NCBI GenBank assembly: GCA_964017145.1 | Contig: OZ024844.1 | Coordinates: 3,410,001-3,474,000 of the forward strand | Length of the DNA stretch: 64,000 bases | DNA from: Agrocybe praecox | Taxonomy: Eukaryota; Basidiomycota; Agaricomycetes; Agaricales; Agrocybaceae | Direction: 5' to 3' | Part shown: positions 36,360 to 49,680 of the stretch, in pieces | How positions within the stretch are numbered: position 1 is the first letter of the stretch | Layout of the letters: each line of letters starts with the position of its first letter | The notes under the pieces: model-generated | Databases searched by the model: none | What the model was told of the DNA's origin: nothing | The model's input: only the letters and a program-made list of their open reading frames with translations | Program-made: the position numbers and the translations under genes

Positions 36360-38255
36360 CCGGTTTACTCGAAATAGATTAGCGACTTGTCACCCGTCTT
36401 GAACTCTGGAAATGAACTATGTCCACAATGTCTTGTATCACCTAACGCGCAGGTGGAAAGATTCGACCTCGTCGCGAAGCTCCAAATAGGACAAAGCTTT
36501 CTGGGATTGGGGTTGACTGACCAGGGCAGGACGTGGTTGGTGGGAAATGCTTGGTAACCGACAGGAACACAGCGATTCATATTCAATCCCGAACACGGAA
36601 CAGTGCTCGGCACGGGATTAAATTTGCCGATCAATTAATCAATTGACCGTGTCATAGACACCGGGGCCCATTCCTGAACTCCCTTGTATTCTGTTATCGC
36701 GACCATGTAGAGGTGAAATGAGAATCACACAAGGGAGTTCTTGCCTCACATTTCCTATTTTAAAGTTGCCGTGTTTTCTTGTTCTGGTATCCCATCTATC
36801 AATGAAATTTTGATTTGCGGAGAATGCGCATTGTTCAACTTTCTTTCTCATCGTCGACGGCATGCTTAGCTGCAGCTTGCTTTGTACTTGTCAGGGTTTT
36901 CCCAGACAAGATTCGCGAATTTCTCGCAGTCCTTGACCCACTAACGAGCGTCAAAGTATCAATAGGCCCAGTCTCGATCCAGTTCGTCACGCTGATAGCC
37001 ACCGAATTCCCAACTGGATTTGAAAGGCACAATAGTCCCGTCCTGAGTCGAGTTCAAGCACCATGTAAGGAATAAAAATAAGAATGGTCAGGTGTGGTGC
37101 CACTGCTCTATCATCTGTCGTGATTTGGTCAGTTACATACCGAATGATCCAAACTCCACCCAAAGTTGACAGTGTACATGTTCGAACCGCTGGGCTGAAT
37201 CGAATCGCTCACGCGACGACAGTCACGACGCATCCCAGCTGACTGGAAGTAATCTATAACAACTAAGTACTTACGCGCCGACACTTTGGCATCGTCAATT
37301 GATCATGATTATTATATGTACGCCTGAATGAGAGTCGCTTAATATTGAAGCGTGCGATTGCGGGGGGTAGGCGGGGTGGGAGTAATTAGCGGAATAGGAA
37401 ATTCCGCACAGCGAACCGTGATTGCATCGTATTATTTCCATCCTCGTCTTGATCAACTTATGTTAGTGTTGTGAATCGCGAGTTTCGAAAATTCCTAAGG
37501 AAATCTAAAGAAGGAACGGGGTATGTGTGGGTCCACGATAATTTCTGGGGTATGAACTGACCTGACCAGTCATTGGAATTTGGCTCACATAGAAACGGTT
37601 CGGGCTGCGGGCGTAGTAGGCATGCCGTCAGGGGTATTCTAGAACTTGGGCAATTCCACTGAGAAACACGCTTTATGTATTACAGGTAGCATTATGAAGG
37701 ATCATCTCGTTGTGTATCCCTTCAGCGTTCCATATATGGGTTCAAATACCCACCCGTCGTGAAACTACGAATGTAAAGTAATTGAGTCATTGTAGTTACA
37801 TATACGAAATTTAGCTGAGGAGTAAGAATAAGATGATATTGCGATTCATTCCCGTACCTAGAAGAGTTGAATTTATGGTACATTACTCACTACTTGCAAG
37901 GAAAAGTGGAATTGAAACAAAATTAGAACAAGGCACCAACCGGTCCCGCCACAGCTTAGTACTTACTGGATGAATTCAACATGGTATATTATTCAAATGT
38001 AAGTTATCAGGTCAGGTCCATCCAGCGCCCATCCCTGACCAAGTTCTCCACCTCGTTCGATCCAGGCAGCACACCCAACGTTAAAGGTCGTAAGGATCCA
38101 GACAGCACCCACATAGTCGACAACCTGGACACAGCACAGCCAACTCTGAGTTTGATCCAATTAAGGCTTGGCGCCTCCCAAAGCTTTGGTGTCGTAGTTG
38201 AATGTGGAGGAGGTTGAAGTTTCGAGCGTTTCAATTCAGAAGGATTTCTCAATTT
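36360..38255 (-). pseudogene. decayed coding region of unknown family
   Basis: Several stretches on the minus strand read like protein but break repeatedly. Near 38.0-38.2 kb is STFNYDTKALGGAKP, a stop, then VVDYVGAVWILTTFNVGCAA. Near 37.57-37.66 kb is HAYYARSPNRFYVSQIPMTG, preceded by a stop. An exon-like piece ending at 37141 (GSNMYTVNFGWSLDHS) with a GT donor joins DGTIVPFKSSWEFGGYQRDE starting at 37042 after a CAG acceptor. That frame then meets TGA (36959-36961) and TAG (36941-36943) before WVKDCEKFANLVWENPDKYK. Open frames down to 36.36 kb may be its 3' end. I do not recognise the family. The repeated stops suggest a relic, but the splice chain is uncertain. Confidence 0.35.
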
Positions 38256-41200
38256 AGTATAGACTTGTTAGCAAGGGGGTTCAGGTAATAAATGAAGTAA
38301 GGATATTGTACGTCAGTCGGTACGCCGGCAAACAATTTTTGATAGGGTTGGCCCTCGGCTAATCAGTCGAATGTCCTCGACTTCAAGTTGGGCAGTCTTG
38401 GCTTTTCACTCCTCTATCTTCGGGATTCGTAAGCAGCTCGTCTCGCAACCGAGTCGCGCGGAAAGCAGGAGCAGTTCGGTCAATTAAATGTTGCGCGTCA
38501 GCTGAAAGCAGTACGTTACAGGTGCTTGTTGCCTTTTTTTGTTTTTTTTTTGACGCGCATCTTGTCCGTGTTTTTGCTGCGCGGTCGTACCTGTTACATT
38601 TTGTTCCATATAATTTCAATATAACGTGAATTTTATGGGCACAGCTCTCAATAGCTCCCAATAGGTGACCGCCAAAAATGCATATGCGATGCCCCCGACT
38701 TTCGCTCGTCAACAGCGCGCAGTTTTAAATACATACATGTACGGTATTCACATATCACAGAATGAATATTACCACCACCATGGAATTTAGTATTCACCTC
38801 CCAGGTCATCGGAATTCTGTCACCGGCATCCGACAGTCGTCTCGGTATCGTCGCGTTTGTTTCAAGACGACCGAGAGGTCCAGGTCCAGGTCCGTGACTC
38901 TCGAGGAAATCCGGATATAGTACATAATCACGTTCCCCTCCACACACACCACAAACACAAAATTGAGCGCTAAAAAAACTCTGCCGACCGACCTCAAACC
39001 CCCACGGAGCGCTCAGCGCGTTGTCATGGTATGTGGTCATGGATGCTTACACGGAAGCACGAGCATACCCAAAATATACTCTGTGGTGATACTACGTATT
39101 ACTCCAGGGACGACGTATTTTAATGCCGCCGTCCAAAAGCGCCCACGCCGGGGGCCGATGGGTTGCGTTGGGGAGGGGCACAGACTGTGGACTCGATTGC
39201 ATGGCATGGCATTGGCTCACGCGGCGCGGTAGCTTTACGCACGCTTTCGTTGCTTTTTCGTCTTCCGTCGTCATTCCGATCATAAAGACCGACCATAATA
39301 TCATACCTGCATGGGTCTCTTCGGTCCGAGATGATATAATCCACCTCAATTTCTATGGGGATGCAGAGAGGATTGAAGAGAAATTCTCGGAAAATGGGTA
39401 AGGTGAGCTGGTAATTGTAATGTAAGAATTGTATGATTAAGTATGCTTACTACTAGTACAGTACCCAAGGGATACTACACTAGTAATCCTAGTTACTTAC
39501 TCACCACTGCGCTCCTATCAAATACTTCAATTAGACATAACTCAGCGTTGACATGCCACCTCCCCGAAGCCAGTTGCCTTTTTTCGGATTGGACGGGTTA
39601 ACTATAAATAGCTCTCTAGTGTTGACTTCGAACATGGAATCTATAAATAGACTCCACCCAGTCCCGGTGAGTGAAAAAATCGAAAACGAAACGGCTGCGG
39701 TTGCGGCTGCGGCTGCGACGGCACTGTCAATTGTTTATAATTATTCCCGACTCTCGGCTCATTTCTTTCCTTGCTGCTCGTCTCTTGCTCTGTCAAAAAC
39801 AAGCAAAACAAAGCAATAAAAGTAAAACAAACCAACTTGAATGAATGTCGTAAGATGATCACTCTCCCGCTGAAGTAGGATACTGGTTAGGCTTGGGTGG
39901 CTGACCGTTGAAGGAAAGAAGGAAGGAAGTGAGAATAAATTAATTTAAGTAAAACACGGTCACCATCATCATCATCCAGCGCATCCGATGTCCACTGCCA
40001 CTGCTTGTTGTTACAAATTGTACATAAGTTCCCTTACCGTGCATCATCAGCTGAGATATCAGAATAATCATCATGACCAAGCCCGCCGGCGCGGCGTACA
40101 GACCCCAGGGTCCAACTTCTATGTTTTTATAAGTTTTAATTTACACACTACTGCTTGTCTGTCAGGAATGAATAATAAAATGAGACTAATCAGAGGATAT
40201 AGTATCACCACTGGCACCACCACCACCATCATGAATTTAAGAAGGTGGAGACAAATTTGAAGAAGGATTTACCAATTTGAGGGTGATAATTGAATATTTA
40301 GGCTACTGAGATCCCACTCCCACTCCTAAAGCTCAAATCACGACGTCCAAACCGTCGAAGCTATGCCCGTTCACGCTCATCAGCCTGACATCAACAACAA
40401 TATGTCAGTCAGCAGCAGCAGCAGCAACATCTTATGTTATAACTAACTTGTAATAAGCCAGGGCTCGTCTGTTCGAGAATCGAGTTAGTTACCCTCGTTA
40501 CTGAGCTAAACCTAGAATAATGTAGTTACCTAAGCCTAATACGAGTGTTGTTTTTATTATTAACACCTCCTCGAGTTTGAGCACAGACAAAGCAAAAGTG
40601 ATTGATATCGATATTGATGACTCTAGCATTGATATTGATGGTGGTTGATATCTGTTCTCATTGTACTAATACTATTATCATTACTACTATCCTACTATCC
40701 TATTATACTAGTCACCGGCCTGGCGACGACGGGCGCTCGCTCGTGTATGTGTACATGCCATGCATACATGCGCAGACTTGCGACGCGCTGAGCCCGTTGT
40801 GAGTATAGCCCTGCTTGGCGTGCCTAGGGTGGGGTGGGGCGAGCCCGGCATAGTGCTTCGCTTTCGCTAACTCCGCTTTGACGCGCAGCACCACTGAGCA
40901 GTGCCAGCCTGGGGATTGGCTGCGTACAATTCCATACCCATACTCTTATGTGATATATATATAACACAAGCACAGGCATTATCCAGCGCTAAGCTGAGCC
41001 TTGAGAAAAAGACATTGTAAAATTGCTGGGAAAATCGTAAGTCATGAATCATGAATCATGCTGATGATGATGTACAGCGCCGGCAGCACAGAGAATGTCA
41101 GAAAACAGATTCGGAGAACTCGGACGTGAATCATTCATTATGCATGATGGGATCGCCGCACCGCACCGGCACCGACGCGTACTGTGCTGACTGGGACTGC

Positions 41201-43560
41201 TCCTCCGTCTTTCCGTCCTTCCGTTCGTTGCGTACGCAGGCTTGCCGTGGGATATAATTATTATATTTTCGAGTAATTACGACAAATACATACGGATGTG
41301 TCTGCGCTAATTTTATTGCTAAGAAAATTGGAAGAAAGGAAAATCGACAAAAAAGAGTTCCATGTTTCCTGTTTCGAAGACTTTAGAGTAACTAAGTAGC
41401 GTAGCAGTCGTACTTAGGCTAAACAGCTAACCTAACAAAATTAACTAACTAACTAAGAAAAAACTCAACATAACTAACTAACTAACTAATTTGAATGCTG
41501 AGTGGCAGCCTGACTGACAGAATTGGACATAACAGGCAAAGAAAGACGGGACGGGACGGGAAAGAAGACATTCGACACAGAAAACGTTAAGTTTTAACTT
41601 CGAGCCAGGCAAAAGCGAAGATCAATACGGACGTATGGGCGACAGGAAGACATAAGTTTGAGTTTGTTCGAGTTAGAGCTAGTGGGACGTGCGTATTGGA
41701 CGTCGTACGTGTGTTCTGGAATTTTTTGGTGTCGCGGAGGAAGGACGCTGAGCAGGAGGAATTGATGCGATGAACGTGATCGTGTCGCACGACGCGACGA
41801 CGCGTACGAGGTTAGAATTTGGAAGCTTGAAGAGGCGCTCTCCCGAGGATGATAGAAGGTGCTATGATTATGTTCACGTATGTCGGGAAGAAAAAATAAA
41901 CTTTTTAAATAAATAAAAACATACCTCCATCCCCACCCTCACCGGTCACCCGCTACCCCCGCTCGCACAAGCACACCGAATAGAGCAGCTATCGTCATTA
42001 TTTTGACGCCTATTTATGCATTTATTTTTACGACTTTCGACGTTTGTTCTTCGCTCGCGCTCTTAGCGATACGTATGACCGACGGCGCTAAGCGATGTTT
42101 TCATTTTCTATTCCGATTTTCCTTTTCGCTTTCCTTCGAGACTTGATATATGTATAGCTGTAATTGTAATATTATGATCTGATAATAATAATAACGTTCG
42201 ACAGAAGTAGACTTCTTGAATGATGTTCATTTTCATTTCTTTGCGGATGGGTACGGGAGGTATTTCGTTGGGTTATTGGCAATACGGTACAGTATGGTAT
42301 GGTACTTTAATGATGATTAAATATATACATATATACCCACACAGTTCAGCGAGGAAACCAGTGAAAAGAAGCGAGCAAAAGAGTCATTTTGACTGAACGA
42401 ATTTACTATGACCCCTATAATTGGTGAGAAAGAAATTAGCGTGGCATCACATACATAGATACGTACGCGAAAAAGACTCGCTCGTTCGCTCGTACGACCG
42501 AGTCATGTCATGTCATAATGCCCCGAACACGAAAGAAAAGAGAACAATGGGCAAAAAAGCGTTGAATGACATACCGATTTAAATTTTATCCCCGAATAGG
42601 ACTTCCTCCGCCTCCGAGTCAAAGAAATGTCAGGCCTGTATGAATAAATATATGACTTGGGTACTGCGATCGGGACGCGTTTGCCAAGGAATGGAAATAG
42701 AATACGTGGAGAATACATAGGATGCCATGTCATTGACGCGTCTGTTGTCGCGTCGGCGAAGGTGATTATTAGGCATTAGCGCTTAGTGTACGCGTACGTA
42801 CGCAGTACGTCCGGCTTGGACGATACACGATGGACGGGCGGATGGAAGGATAGAATACTTCGCTAGGCAGGGAACACACGAATTTGAACGTTTTGATGAT
42901 GATGATGATGTCACTAATGGTTGGATTGAAATTTGATATTTTCTATGGAACGTTCAACTTTGACGACACGACACGTACGACAGGTGAGTGGCTGAAGGCT
43001 GGCTGCGAGTTGCCAACGCGGGTGGTGAGTTGAGTTAGTCGGGTTAGTTATTAGGTTAGTTGTGTTAGTTGTGTTCGCGCTTAGAGCACGATTTTTTAGA
43101 TCAGTAATAAATGTCATATATAGACGAGGAGGAAGAGGAGGAGCGGGAAAAGGAAATTAATCGGAATGACAGAAGAAAAAAAAGAAGCCGAATTGACTTT
43201 CCTAGATGGTTTTATTACGTGGGGATCAAAGGATGCTAATCTATCATCAGATCGAAAAATAATGAAGCGCGTTGGATCTGTGCGTTAATTGAGGTACATA
43301 GCGATTGTTGGTAATCGGAAGTGGGATGCTGACAGAGCCGGACTGGTTGGCCGTTGTGGCAGGATTGATTTGGTAAGCTTCTGGGCGGGAGGGTCGGAAA
43401 AAGCAAACGAACTGAACCGGCTCGGCTCGGTTAAAAGGACCAAGTCATTGCCACAGAACTGAGATCTGAGATGAGAGTCGGCTCTGTCGCTGACCCGATT
43501 TCTCTTATAAATGACCTCTCAGATTATGTTCCACCATTCATCGCCCCAGCGTCCTCTGCC
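38256..43560. other. gene-poor region upstream of the cyclin gene
   Basis: About 5.3 kb rich in simple sequence: T run near 38536-38551, CAT/CAC runs near 39960-39980, AGC run near 40410-40430, AACT repeats near 41440-41490 and GAT repeats at 42895-42909. No coding frame with family resemblance was seen. Part of it is presumably the cyclin gene's promoter; the frames at 38648-39040 (minus) and 39123-39401 (plus) overlap others and are unsupported. Confidence 0.4.
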
Positions 43561-44792
43561 ATGGCCTCCTCCTCTCCCATCCATCCTGCAAGCCTCATCC
43601 ACAGGGACAACCACTCCTCTGCTCTCCTAGACCTAGTAGAACTCAAGGTCTCACAACAAATATACAGTAAGTCGCTTCTCCCTCTCCTCCTCGAACTTTC
43701 TCTTATGTTCTTTTTAGATTACACAATAGACCGAGTTATCGAAACAGTCGATTATGCAATGCGCAAATCCACCGCATCTTCTTCCCGGGGACGCGCATTC
43801 AACAAGCGCAAGCCAGAACACGTCAAATTTGCAGGTTTCGTAAAGGACGTCCTGAGCCGCGCAGAGGTCACCATGCCTACTCTCCTCGCCGCACTTGTAT
43901 ACATTGACAGAGCAAGACCACAACTCCACATTGGTTTGGAACAGTGGGCTCTCGAAAGAGTATTCCTAGGTGCTCTTATCGTCGCTTCAAAGGTAAGCGC
44001 ACATTTTCTTTGCCTTTCCCCTTCATCTGACACTCTTTTCAGTATTTGAACGACTCCACATTAAAGAACGTCCACTGGGCAATGTGCACTGGGGTATTTG
44101 GCAAGCGGGACGTGGGGCGGATCGAGAGGGAGTACTTGGACGTACTCGGCTTCGAGCTCAAAGTCAGCGAAGAGGACCTTCTCTCACACGAACAGGGGAT
44201 CATTTCAGCCATCAACGAGTCCTCTCCCATCGCCTTCCCAACTAAATCCCTACCTTCCACGCCTACCACCGCAACCGTTACCGTCGTCTCTCCCCCGCCT
44301 ACACCAAAGCGGGAGCGCCAAATCTCAGGCGTGGCGGAGCTTGCGTACCCTACACCTGCGACGACTACTACCTCTATTTCTTCCTCCTCCCATTATTCCT
44401 CGCACCATCACAACGCGGAGAGGCGACACAAACGTCGCCGTCTGCCTTCGACGGGTGCTTCGTCTCCTCTGGCTGCCGCTGCCGCTGCCGCAGCTGCCTA
44501 CGTTGCGGTGGCAGTGACACCTTCGAAATCATCATCTCGCACCTCCTCATCATCACCCCCCGAATTGGACTCGGATTCCGATTCGGGCTCCTCAGACTCG
44601 GAGTCGTCTTCACCACGGACGCCACCGCACCTCGCAGAGATGGACATGATGCAGGTAGACGGGACGTCACCTGCGAAGCACCAACAGAAGCAACAGCAAC
44701 CTACGACGACAGCACGCAAGATGATGATACATGGGTTTTCGACTATGGATATCCTGCGGTCGTTTCCGATTCCGAGGATGAGCACTTCGTGA
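43561..44792 (+). CDS. PCL-type cyclin with long Ser/Pro-rich tail
   Basis: Cyclin of the fungal PCL/Pho80 group, which binds a Pho85-type kinase to control cell-cycle entry, polarity or nutrient responses. Exons 43561-43666, 43718-43992 and 44043-44792, about 376 residues. I prefer the ATG at 43561 (MASSSPIHPASLIH), which matches the usual start of these proteins; an in-frame ATG at 43471 would add 30 residues. The cyclin box runs from about residue 36 to 170: YTIDRVIETVDYAM, AEVTMPTLLAALVYIDRA, ALERVFLGALIVASKYLNDS, WAMCTGVFGKRDVGRIEREY and LDVLGFELKVSEEDLL. The tail is low-complexity: polySer, a polyalanine run (about 270-285), an SDSDSGSSDSESS stretch and polyGln. A T-rich 3' flank follows the stop at 44790-44792. 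Domain call firm; partner kinase inferred. Confidence 0.9.
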
Positions 44793-45895
44793 ATAGAGGA
44801 TTAGAGGGGTTTTTTCTGGTTCTCTTCGGTTTTCTTTCTTTCTTGGGCGGCCACACACACACAACAGCTATTCCGCCACTCCCTCAATCGACCGATATAA
44901 ACACGTCCACTCTCTGTGTTTCTTCCCTTTTTTCTCCTCCATCTGTTTCTTCCTATTTTCTATGTTCTCGCTTTCCTATCCCATTCTCATAACTTAACCA
45001 CCCACTCAATTACTCATTTCTACTTTGCGGTATTATTCAAAAATGCGGTCTTTGAGCCGTGCTATGCTTTTTCTTCCTCATTCCATCTCTTTCTGTTCAT
45101 TTTCATTTTTATCATCATCATCAATATTCATCACATCTCATTGTCATCACCAATCAATCAGTCTTTGTCCAACAAACCAGCATCAACTTGTCCTAGCAAG
45201 CATTGTAATTCCACGTTTTTCCCTTCGGACGTTGTCCTTTTCTTTGTTCTCTGATATCTACCTACCTTACCTCCCTCTTCCGTAGTACTAGTACTAGTAT
45301 AGAATGTAACCCAACCCAATCATGCATGCAATTTTTGATGCTTTTTCATTATTATCGAATCGATGATTTCATTCAGATGAACTCGTTAAACCACACTCGT
45401 TTTTTGTTTTTTATATTTCTCATTCATATTATTGTTATATAATTTATCGAGCACTCGCACTACCTCGCACTCTCTTGTTGTATGTAATTAATTACCTTGT
45501 CTGAATTGAATTGAATCCAATTTAAATGTATAAAGTTGTGGGGATAAATACATACATAAAAAGTTAAAAACACCGTTCGGGTCTTGAGCTTGAGTCTGCG
45601 GATCTTGGAATTGTAAGTCTGTGTGCGTGTGCGTGCGACGGCCGTGGACTGTGGGCGGGCGGAACACGCAGGTTATTGAATTTTGCTCAGAGCAAGCTTA
45701 AGGAAGGAGAAGGTGTTGACTCGGGTTCAAAGTCGGCGTCGGCGACGTCGGAGCTTACTTACTACTTGACTATATAACTGACACACTCTCCATAGTCAAA
45801 CTTTGATCAAGCGTCTCGGTGAATCATGGCCTGGCAGTCATGGGATACGAGGTTGACGCGGACGTGTCGGGGTCACTTGGATCATGGGATTGGAC

Positions 45896-45921
45896 GGATA
45901 GGGATAGGGATAGGGATAGGA
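45896..45921 (+). repeat. telomere-like GATAGG hexamer array
   Basis: About four tandem GATAGG units. The hexamer differs from the TTAGGG telomere repeat of most fungi, and the array is short and interstitial, so I treat it as a microsatellite. Confidence 0.8.
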
Positions 45922-46592
45922 TCATGGGATGATCATGCCGGGGTGTGCTGCGCGCGCAGTGCAGGGGTGAGGGGCCAAGGCACCCTAACAACCGGCACAG
46001 GAATCTGTTGGCGCTGGCGCTGGGACGGACCCACGAGTGGTCGGAGACGCCCGTCTTGCTATACATAGATAGCTTGATTTTTGATTGCACCCTATGTAGC
46101 AGTGTCTATGTGCTGCAGACCTCCCCTTGTTTACGTCTGATCAAATGATTCACCAGCTTCCAAAACCATGTCGTCGTCGTCGTCCAGCGAAATTGATTGG
46201 TTTCCGCTGGACCCTAGATGTTAGCTAGTAGTATCCCGTGGCTTGATTGATTTGACTATCTATCTATTCATTGAATTAATCACAGAGTAATCATAATCAT
46301 CCATGATCCTACGAACCCTCGTGAATTTAAGTAATCGCGCTAACGAATAAATGTATACGTACAGTATGAACCCGCGATACGACATACGGTATGGAATACA
46401 ATATACATCACAAATTATTATCACAGACGCCACAGGGACTTGGTGGTTTTATCAGGAAGGTACAAAGTAAGGTAATTCAACATCAACTCTGGGACAAAAT
46501 ATCGAACGAGGTGGAGCGGGATAGCTATAAATAGATTTAGATGTTCGGGAGTGACGTCATTTCAAAATCCTGAGTAAAATAAATTCGTCGGT

Positions 46593-46620
46593 GTCCGTCC
46601 GTCCGTCCGTCCGTCCGTCC
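46593..46620 (+). repeat. GTCC tetranucleotide microsatellite
   Basis: Seven perfect GTCC units in a row. Confidence 0.95.
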
Positions 46621-47965
46621 AAATTCGTATGTTCGCGACCAAGTCGGAGTCGAGTCATGCTTATATGGAATGGACTCTGGAGTCCAATATGTGGTTGAAG
46701 GACCCCCGTGTGTAACGCGATTTTGTGTTCCTGCCATTCTAGGACTTTTGTATCCTGGGATACGGTGCAGTGCTACATATCCCATACTTACCGCTGCGGT
46801 GCTGCCGCTTCTACAAGTAAGGTATCCTGATTCCTTCCTCGTATACCGCAGATGAAAGTCATTTTTGACGTCATCCTGATCCCGAGCCCGCCTCAGTACT
46901 TGGGTTAACCGAGAAAGGATACGAAAATTACGAAGGTACGAACTTGTTACATACACCAAGTGATTTCCTGGGAATCTATATCAAGGAAAGTGGGAGGTGG
47001 AGCGGGTTGCGATTGTAGGAGGATCCACAGCAGAGTACAAGAACTGACTGAAGTGGTTAACGCAGATCATCCCAGGTGTGCAACGTCATCGTCGCGTAGT
47101 GAATTCTTCGTACACATATACATACGTCATCAGGTGATTTATTTGGATCATTGCATGATCATAGTTTTTTCTTCCTTCCAGACGACAACTGAACCACTCC
47201 AGCATAGGTTCGAATTCTAATCCAGAAAACAAGAGCTGAAAGACGCACTACTAGCCCTCCACTTTCCACTTGGCACATGATCGTCAGTAAATCGGTCATC
47301 CCATCGTTCTATACCCAGTGCCCGCACATGTGCCCTACTAGAAGTATACTACTTAAGTATTGCGCAGCAAGCAATGCACGTCCGTCTTTCCTTATCCAGT
47401 ACCTCTAAACCCCAAGCACAACACGAGAACTTAAGAAGAAGAAAGGATCGCACTATCCACGCAAATTTAGTTCAAATTCATTCTTTCAAGTTCCTCCTTT
47501 GCGTCTTACCTTGCGCGTTTTTTGGGTGCATTGATGCATGCCGCATCACAGTACTAACTTTACCATCACATTCAGCGTGATAATAGTGATAGAGAACGCT
47601 CGGGTCACGGGGAACGCGTGACGACGTACTGGTGCATACTACATATAGATTCTAGCTGATCCAAGAGCCTGTCCGTGACGCCTCGTGTTTCGAAATTGAC
47701 TTGGTCAACCAAGCAAGTTCGTCCTCGAAATCAGGTCGTCGAACGCACTCCTCGAAGCTTGATGAAATCAAATGCCAGAAGAACACCCGGACAATTAGAC
47801 GGTCCCTCTCATCCCCTGCACACGCTAGAAGGAACGATGAGTATTTTAATCATTCATTCATTCATTCCAACAGGCGCTTCTATCATGGTACTCATCGATG
47901 AGTCTTATAGAGTTTTGGGATTTGATGGGATTTGACGTGGTTTGATAAAGTGGTACAATGGCTCA

Positions 47966-47990
47966 TATGGTATGGTATGGTATGGTATGG
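47966..47990 (+). repeat. TATGG pentanucleotide microsatellite
   Basis: Five perfect TATGG units in a row. Confidence 0.9.
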
Positions 47991-48964
47991 TGTGATAACG
48001 ATATCCTACCATAAGAGACAGAAACTATGACCATGTACGCGTGTCACCCGGAAGGGGCGGATATCTAGGCATACGGTGATAGTATACATGCTCGAGTAGT
48101 CCAAGTGCGGGCCCTTCATGACCAGTGACATGAACCATGACATGTGCAACCGTGATTCTAAATGATCCACAACTAACAAAAATAATGATGATCACCGCTA
48201 GGCGCTAAGGATCTTGACAGACGACAGACGCCGTCCACCAACCTCGGTGTGCCCCAAATGTGGCTTGTCCACGCCAACTTCTTGCCGCCGGCACACGTCA
48301 CGGCGGCTCTACCTCCGGAACCGAATAACTGATAATTTCCGAGACGGCGTTTAAGGCAGTCTGAGTGCCTTATAAGATTTTACTATGTACGTACGTACGT
48401 ATATTCACTTAGTTATCGATAGATAGATAGACGCATCAGTGATTTCGAAAAAATTTGGGCTAGGTACCAAGTATTAGTAGGGCGCTAATTGGCAGTTCCC
48501 AATGAGCAACTTTATTCGATTGTGTAAGGAATCAGGCCTCGAGATTGAGTCAGGAATGATGATTGGATGAGCGACAGAGGTAAAAGTAAATCTCTATAAA
48601 ACAAAATATGTATACTCCGTGCTCGAGCAGGTCTTGAAAAATCTAAGGACTTTTGCTTTGCTTTGCTTTGTTTTCCCCGCAATCGTGCCGAATAACGGAT
48701 CTGCGCAGGTACACTTCGGCATGGAAGCGGCATCCATAGAGTAAAATGATGTATTCCGGCCGACATTGTGATCATGATTCCCAACGTTTGGGACGTCTCG
48801 ACCAATCGGAGTCCGGAAGAGGACAGAAAATGTCTCATACTAGACGCGCACTTCAACTTTTCAAGCATGATGACGTCGCGTCGGACGAGGAAGTGTTGAC
48901 TAAGCCAATATTCTTGTGAGTCCATTTTGTTGGTCCCATTTTTCGACGCATTCGAAAGCGATCC

Positions 48965-49680
48965 AACAATTACATGCATCCATTTTCAGGACTCCATATT
49001 TCCTACCTCGAAGACTACGCCGATAACACTGCCTACGTAGTTAGTCGCCGAGGAGAAAAAGCGCATCAAAGAATCGCAGACGCGTTCGCTGACTGGTCTC
49101 TTGCCAACTTTGGAGAATAAAGCCCTTACCCAAGTTCCTGAAGTTCCCCGAGCTATATTCTATCAACTGGACACGCAAACTTCTGATATAAAAACTGACG
49201 TACTACGCCACATTATCCCGCCTGCAACATACTACGGGTTTTAAGTTCTGTTGGGCTGACTGCATTATCCGATGAAGGTCAAACATGCATATAAAGAGCG
49301 CGATGAGAATTACTATGAGGCTTGTGGATGGGAAGAGGCCGACAGGTAACCAACGAAGGAGATTGACTGGGAGACTTCTACCCTCAGTGGAGACCTTAAA
49401 GTCAACCAGGATGACGACAACTTTGCCGAGCTCAAGAGTAAGATGCGGGGCCTAAACCCTAGTTCCCATATCTTAAACTATCATTCTGATATGGAGGATA
49501 ATGGTAGTGTCGATGCTGACGTCTCTGATGTTGAATATGGGGTATGATTTTTGTTCTTAAAATTGGGACAGTGCTGATGTCTGGTTATTTTCATACAGAA
49601 CTACTCCGATGTGCTGCATTTGACGGGTGGTGAGTTAAATTCTTACCTGTGGCTCGTTTTTCTATGCTGATTGAAATTAC
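48965..49680 (+). pseudogene. decayed gene of unknown family
   Basis: A run of protein-like sequence with breaks. It opens with LHISYLEDYADNTAYVVSRR and ADAFADWSLANFGE, then a stop. A shifted frame gives FLKFPELYSINWTRKLLI, a stop, then LQHTTGFKFCWADCIIR. From 49274 one frame gives MKVKHAYKERDENYYEACGW, a TAA near 49357, then TSTLSGDLKVNQDDDNFAEL and an acidic tail. A GTATGA donor (49542) and a CATACAG acceptor (before 49600) join it to NYSDVLHLTG, followed by another GTGAGT donor. This shows that the stretch was once a spliced gene. I do not recognise the family; with at least three breaks it is probably dead. Confidence 0.5.

Larger units (their letters stand above)
44793..48964. other. gene-poor region after the cyclin
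   Basis: This starts with a pyrimidine-rich cyclin 3' flank (44800-45300). No coding frame of a recognisable family was seen. It contains a GATAGG hexamer array (45896-45921), a GTCC array (46593-46620), a TATGG array (47966-47990) and ACGT runs near 48385-48405. Confidence 0.4.

Noticed and set aside
37738..37751. GGGTTCAAATACCC, similar to a tRNA T-arm
   Set aside because: No matching acceptor, D or anticodon stems could be placed 5' of it.
45896..45921. GATAGG array as a possible interstitial telomere
   Set aside because: The hexamer differs from TTAGGG and there are only about four units.
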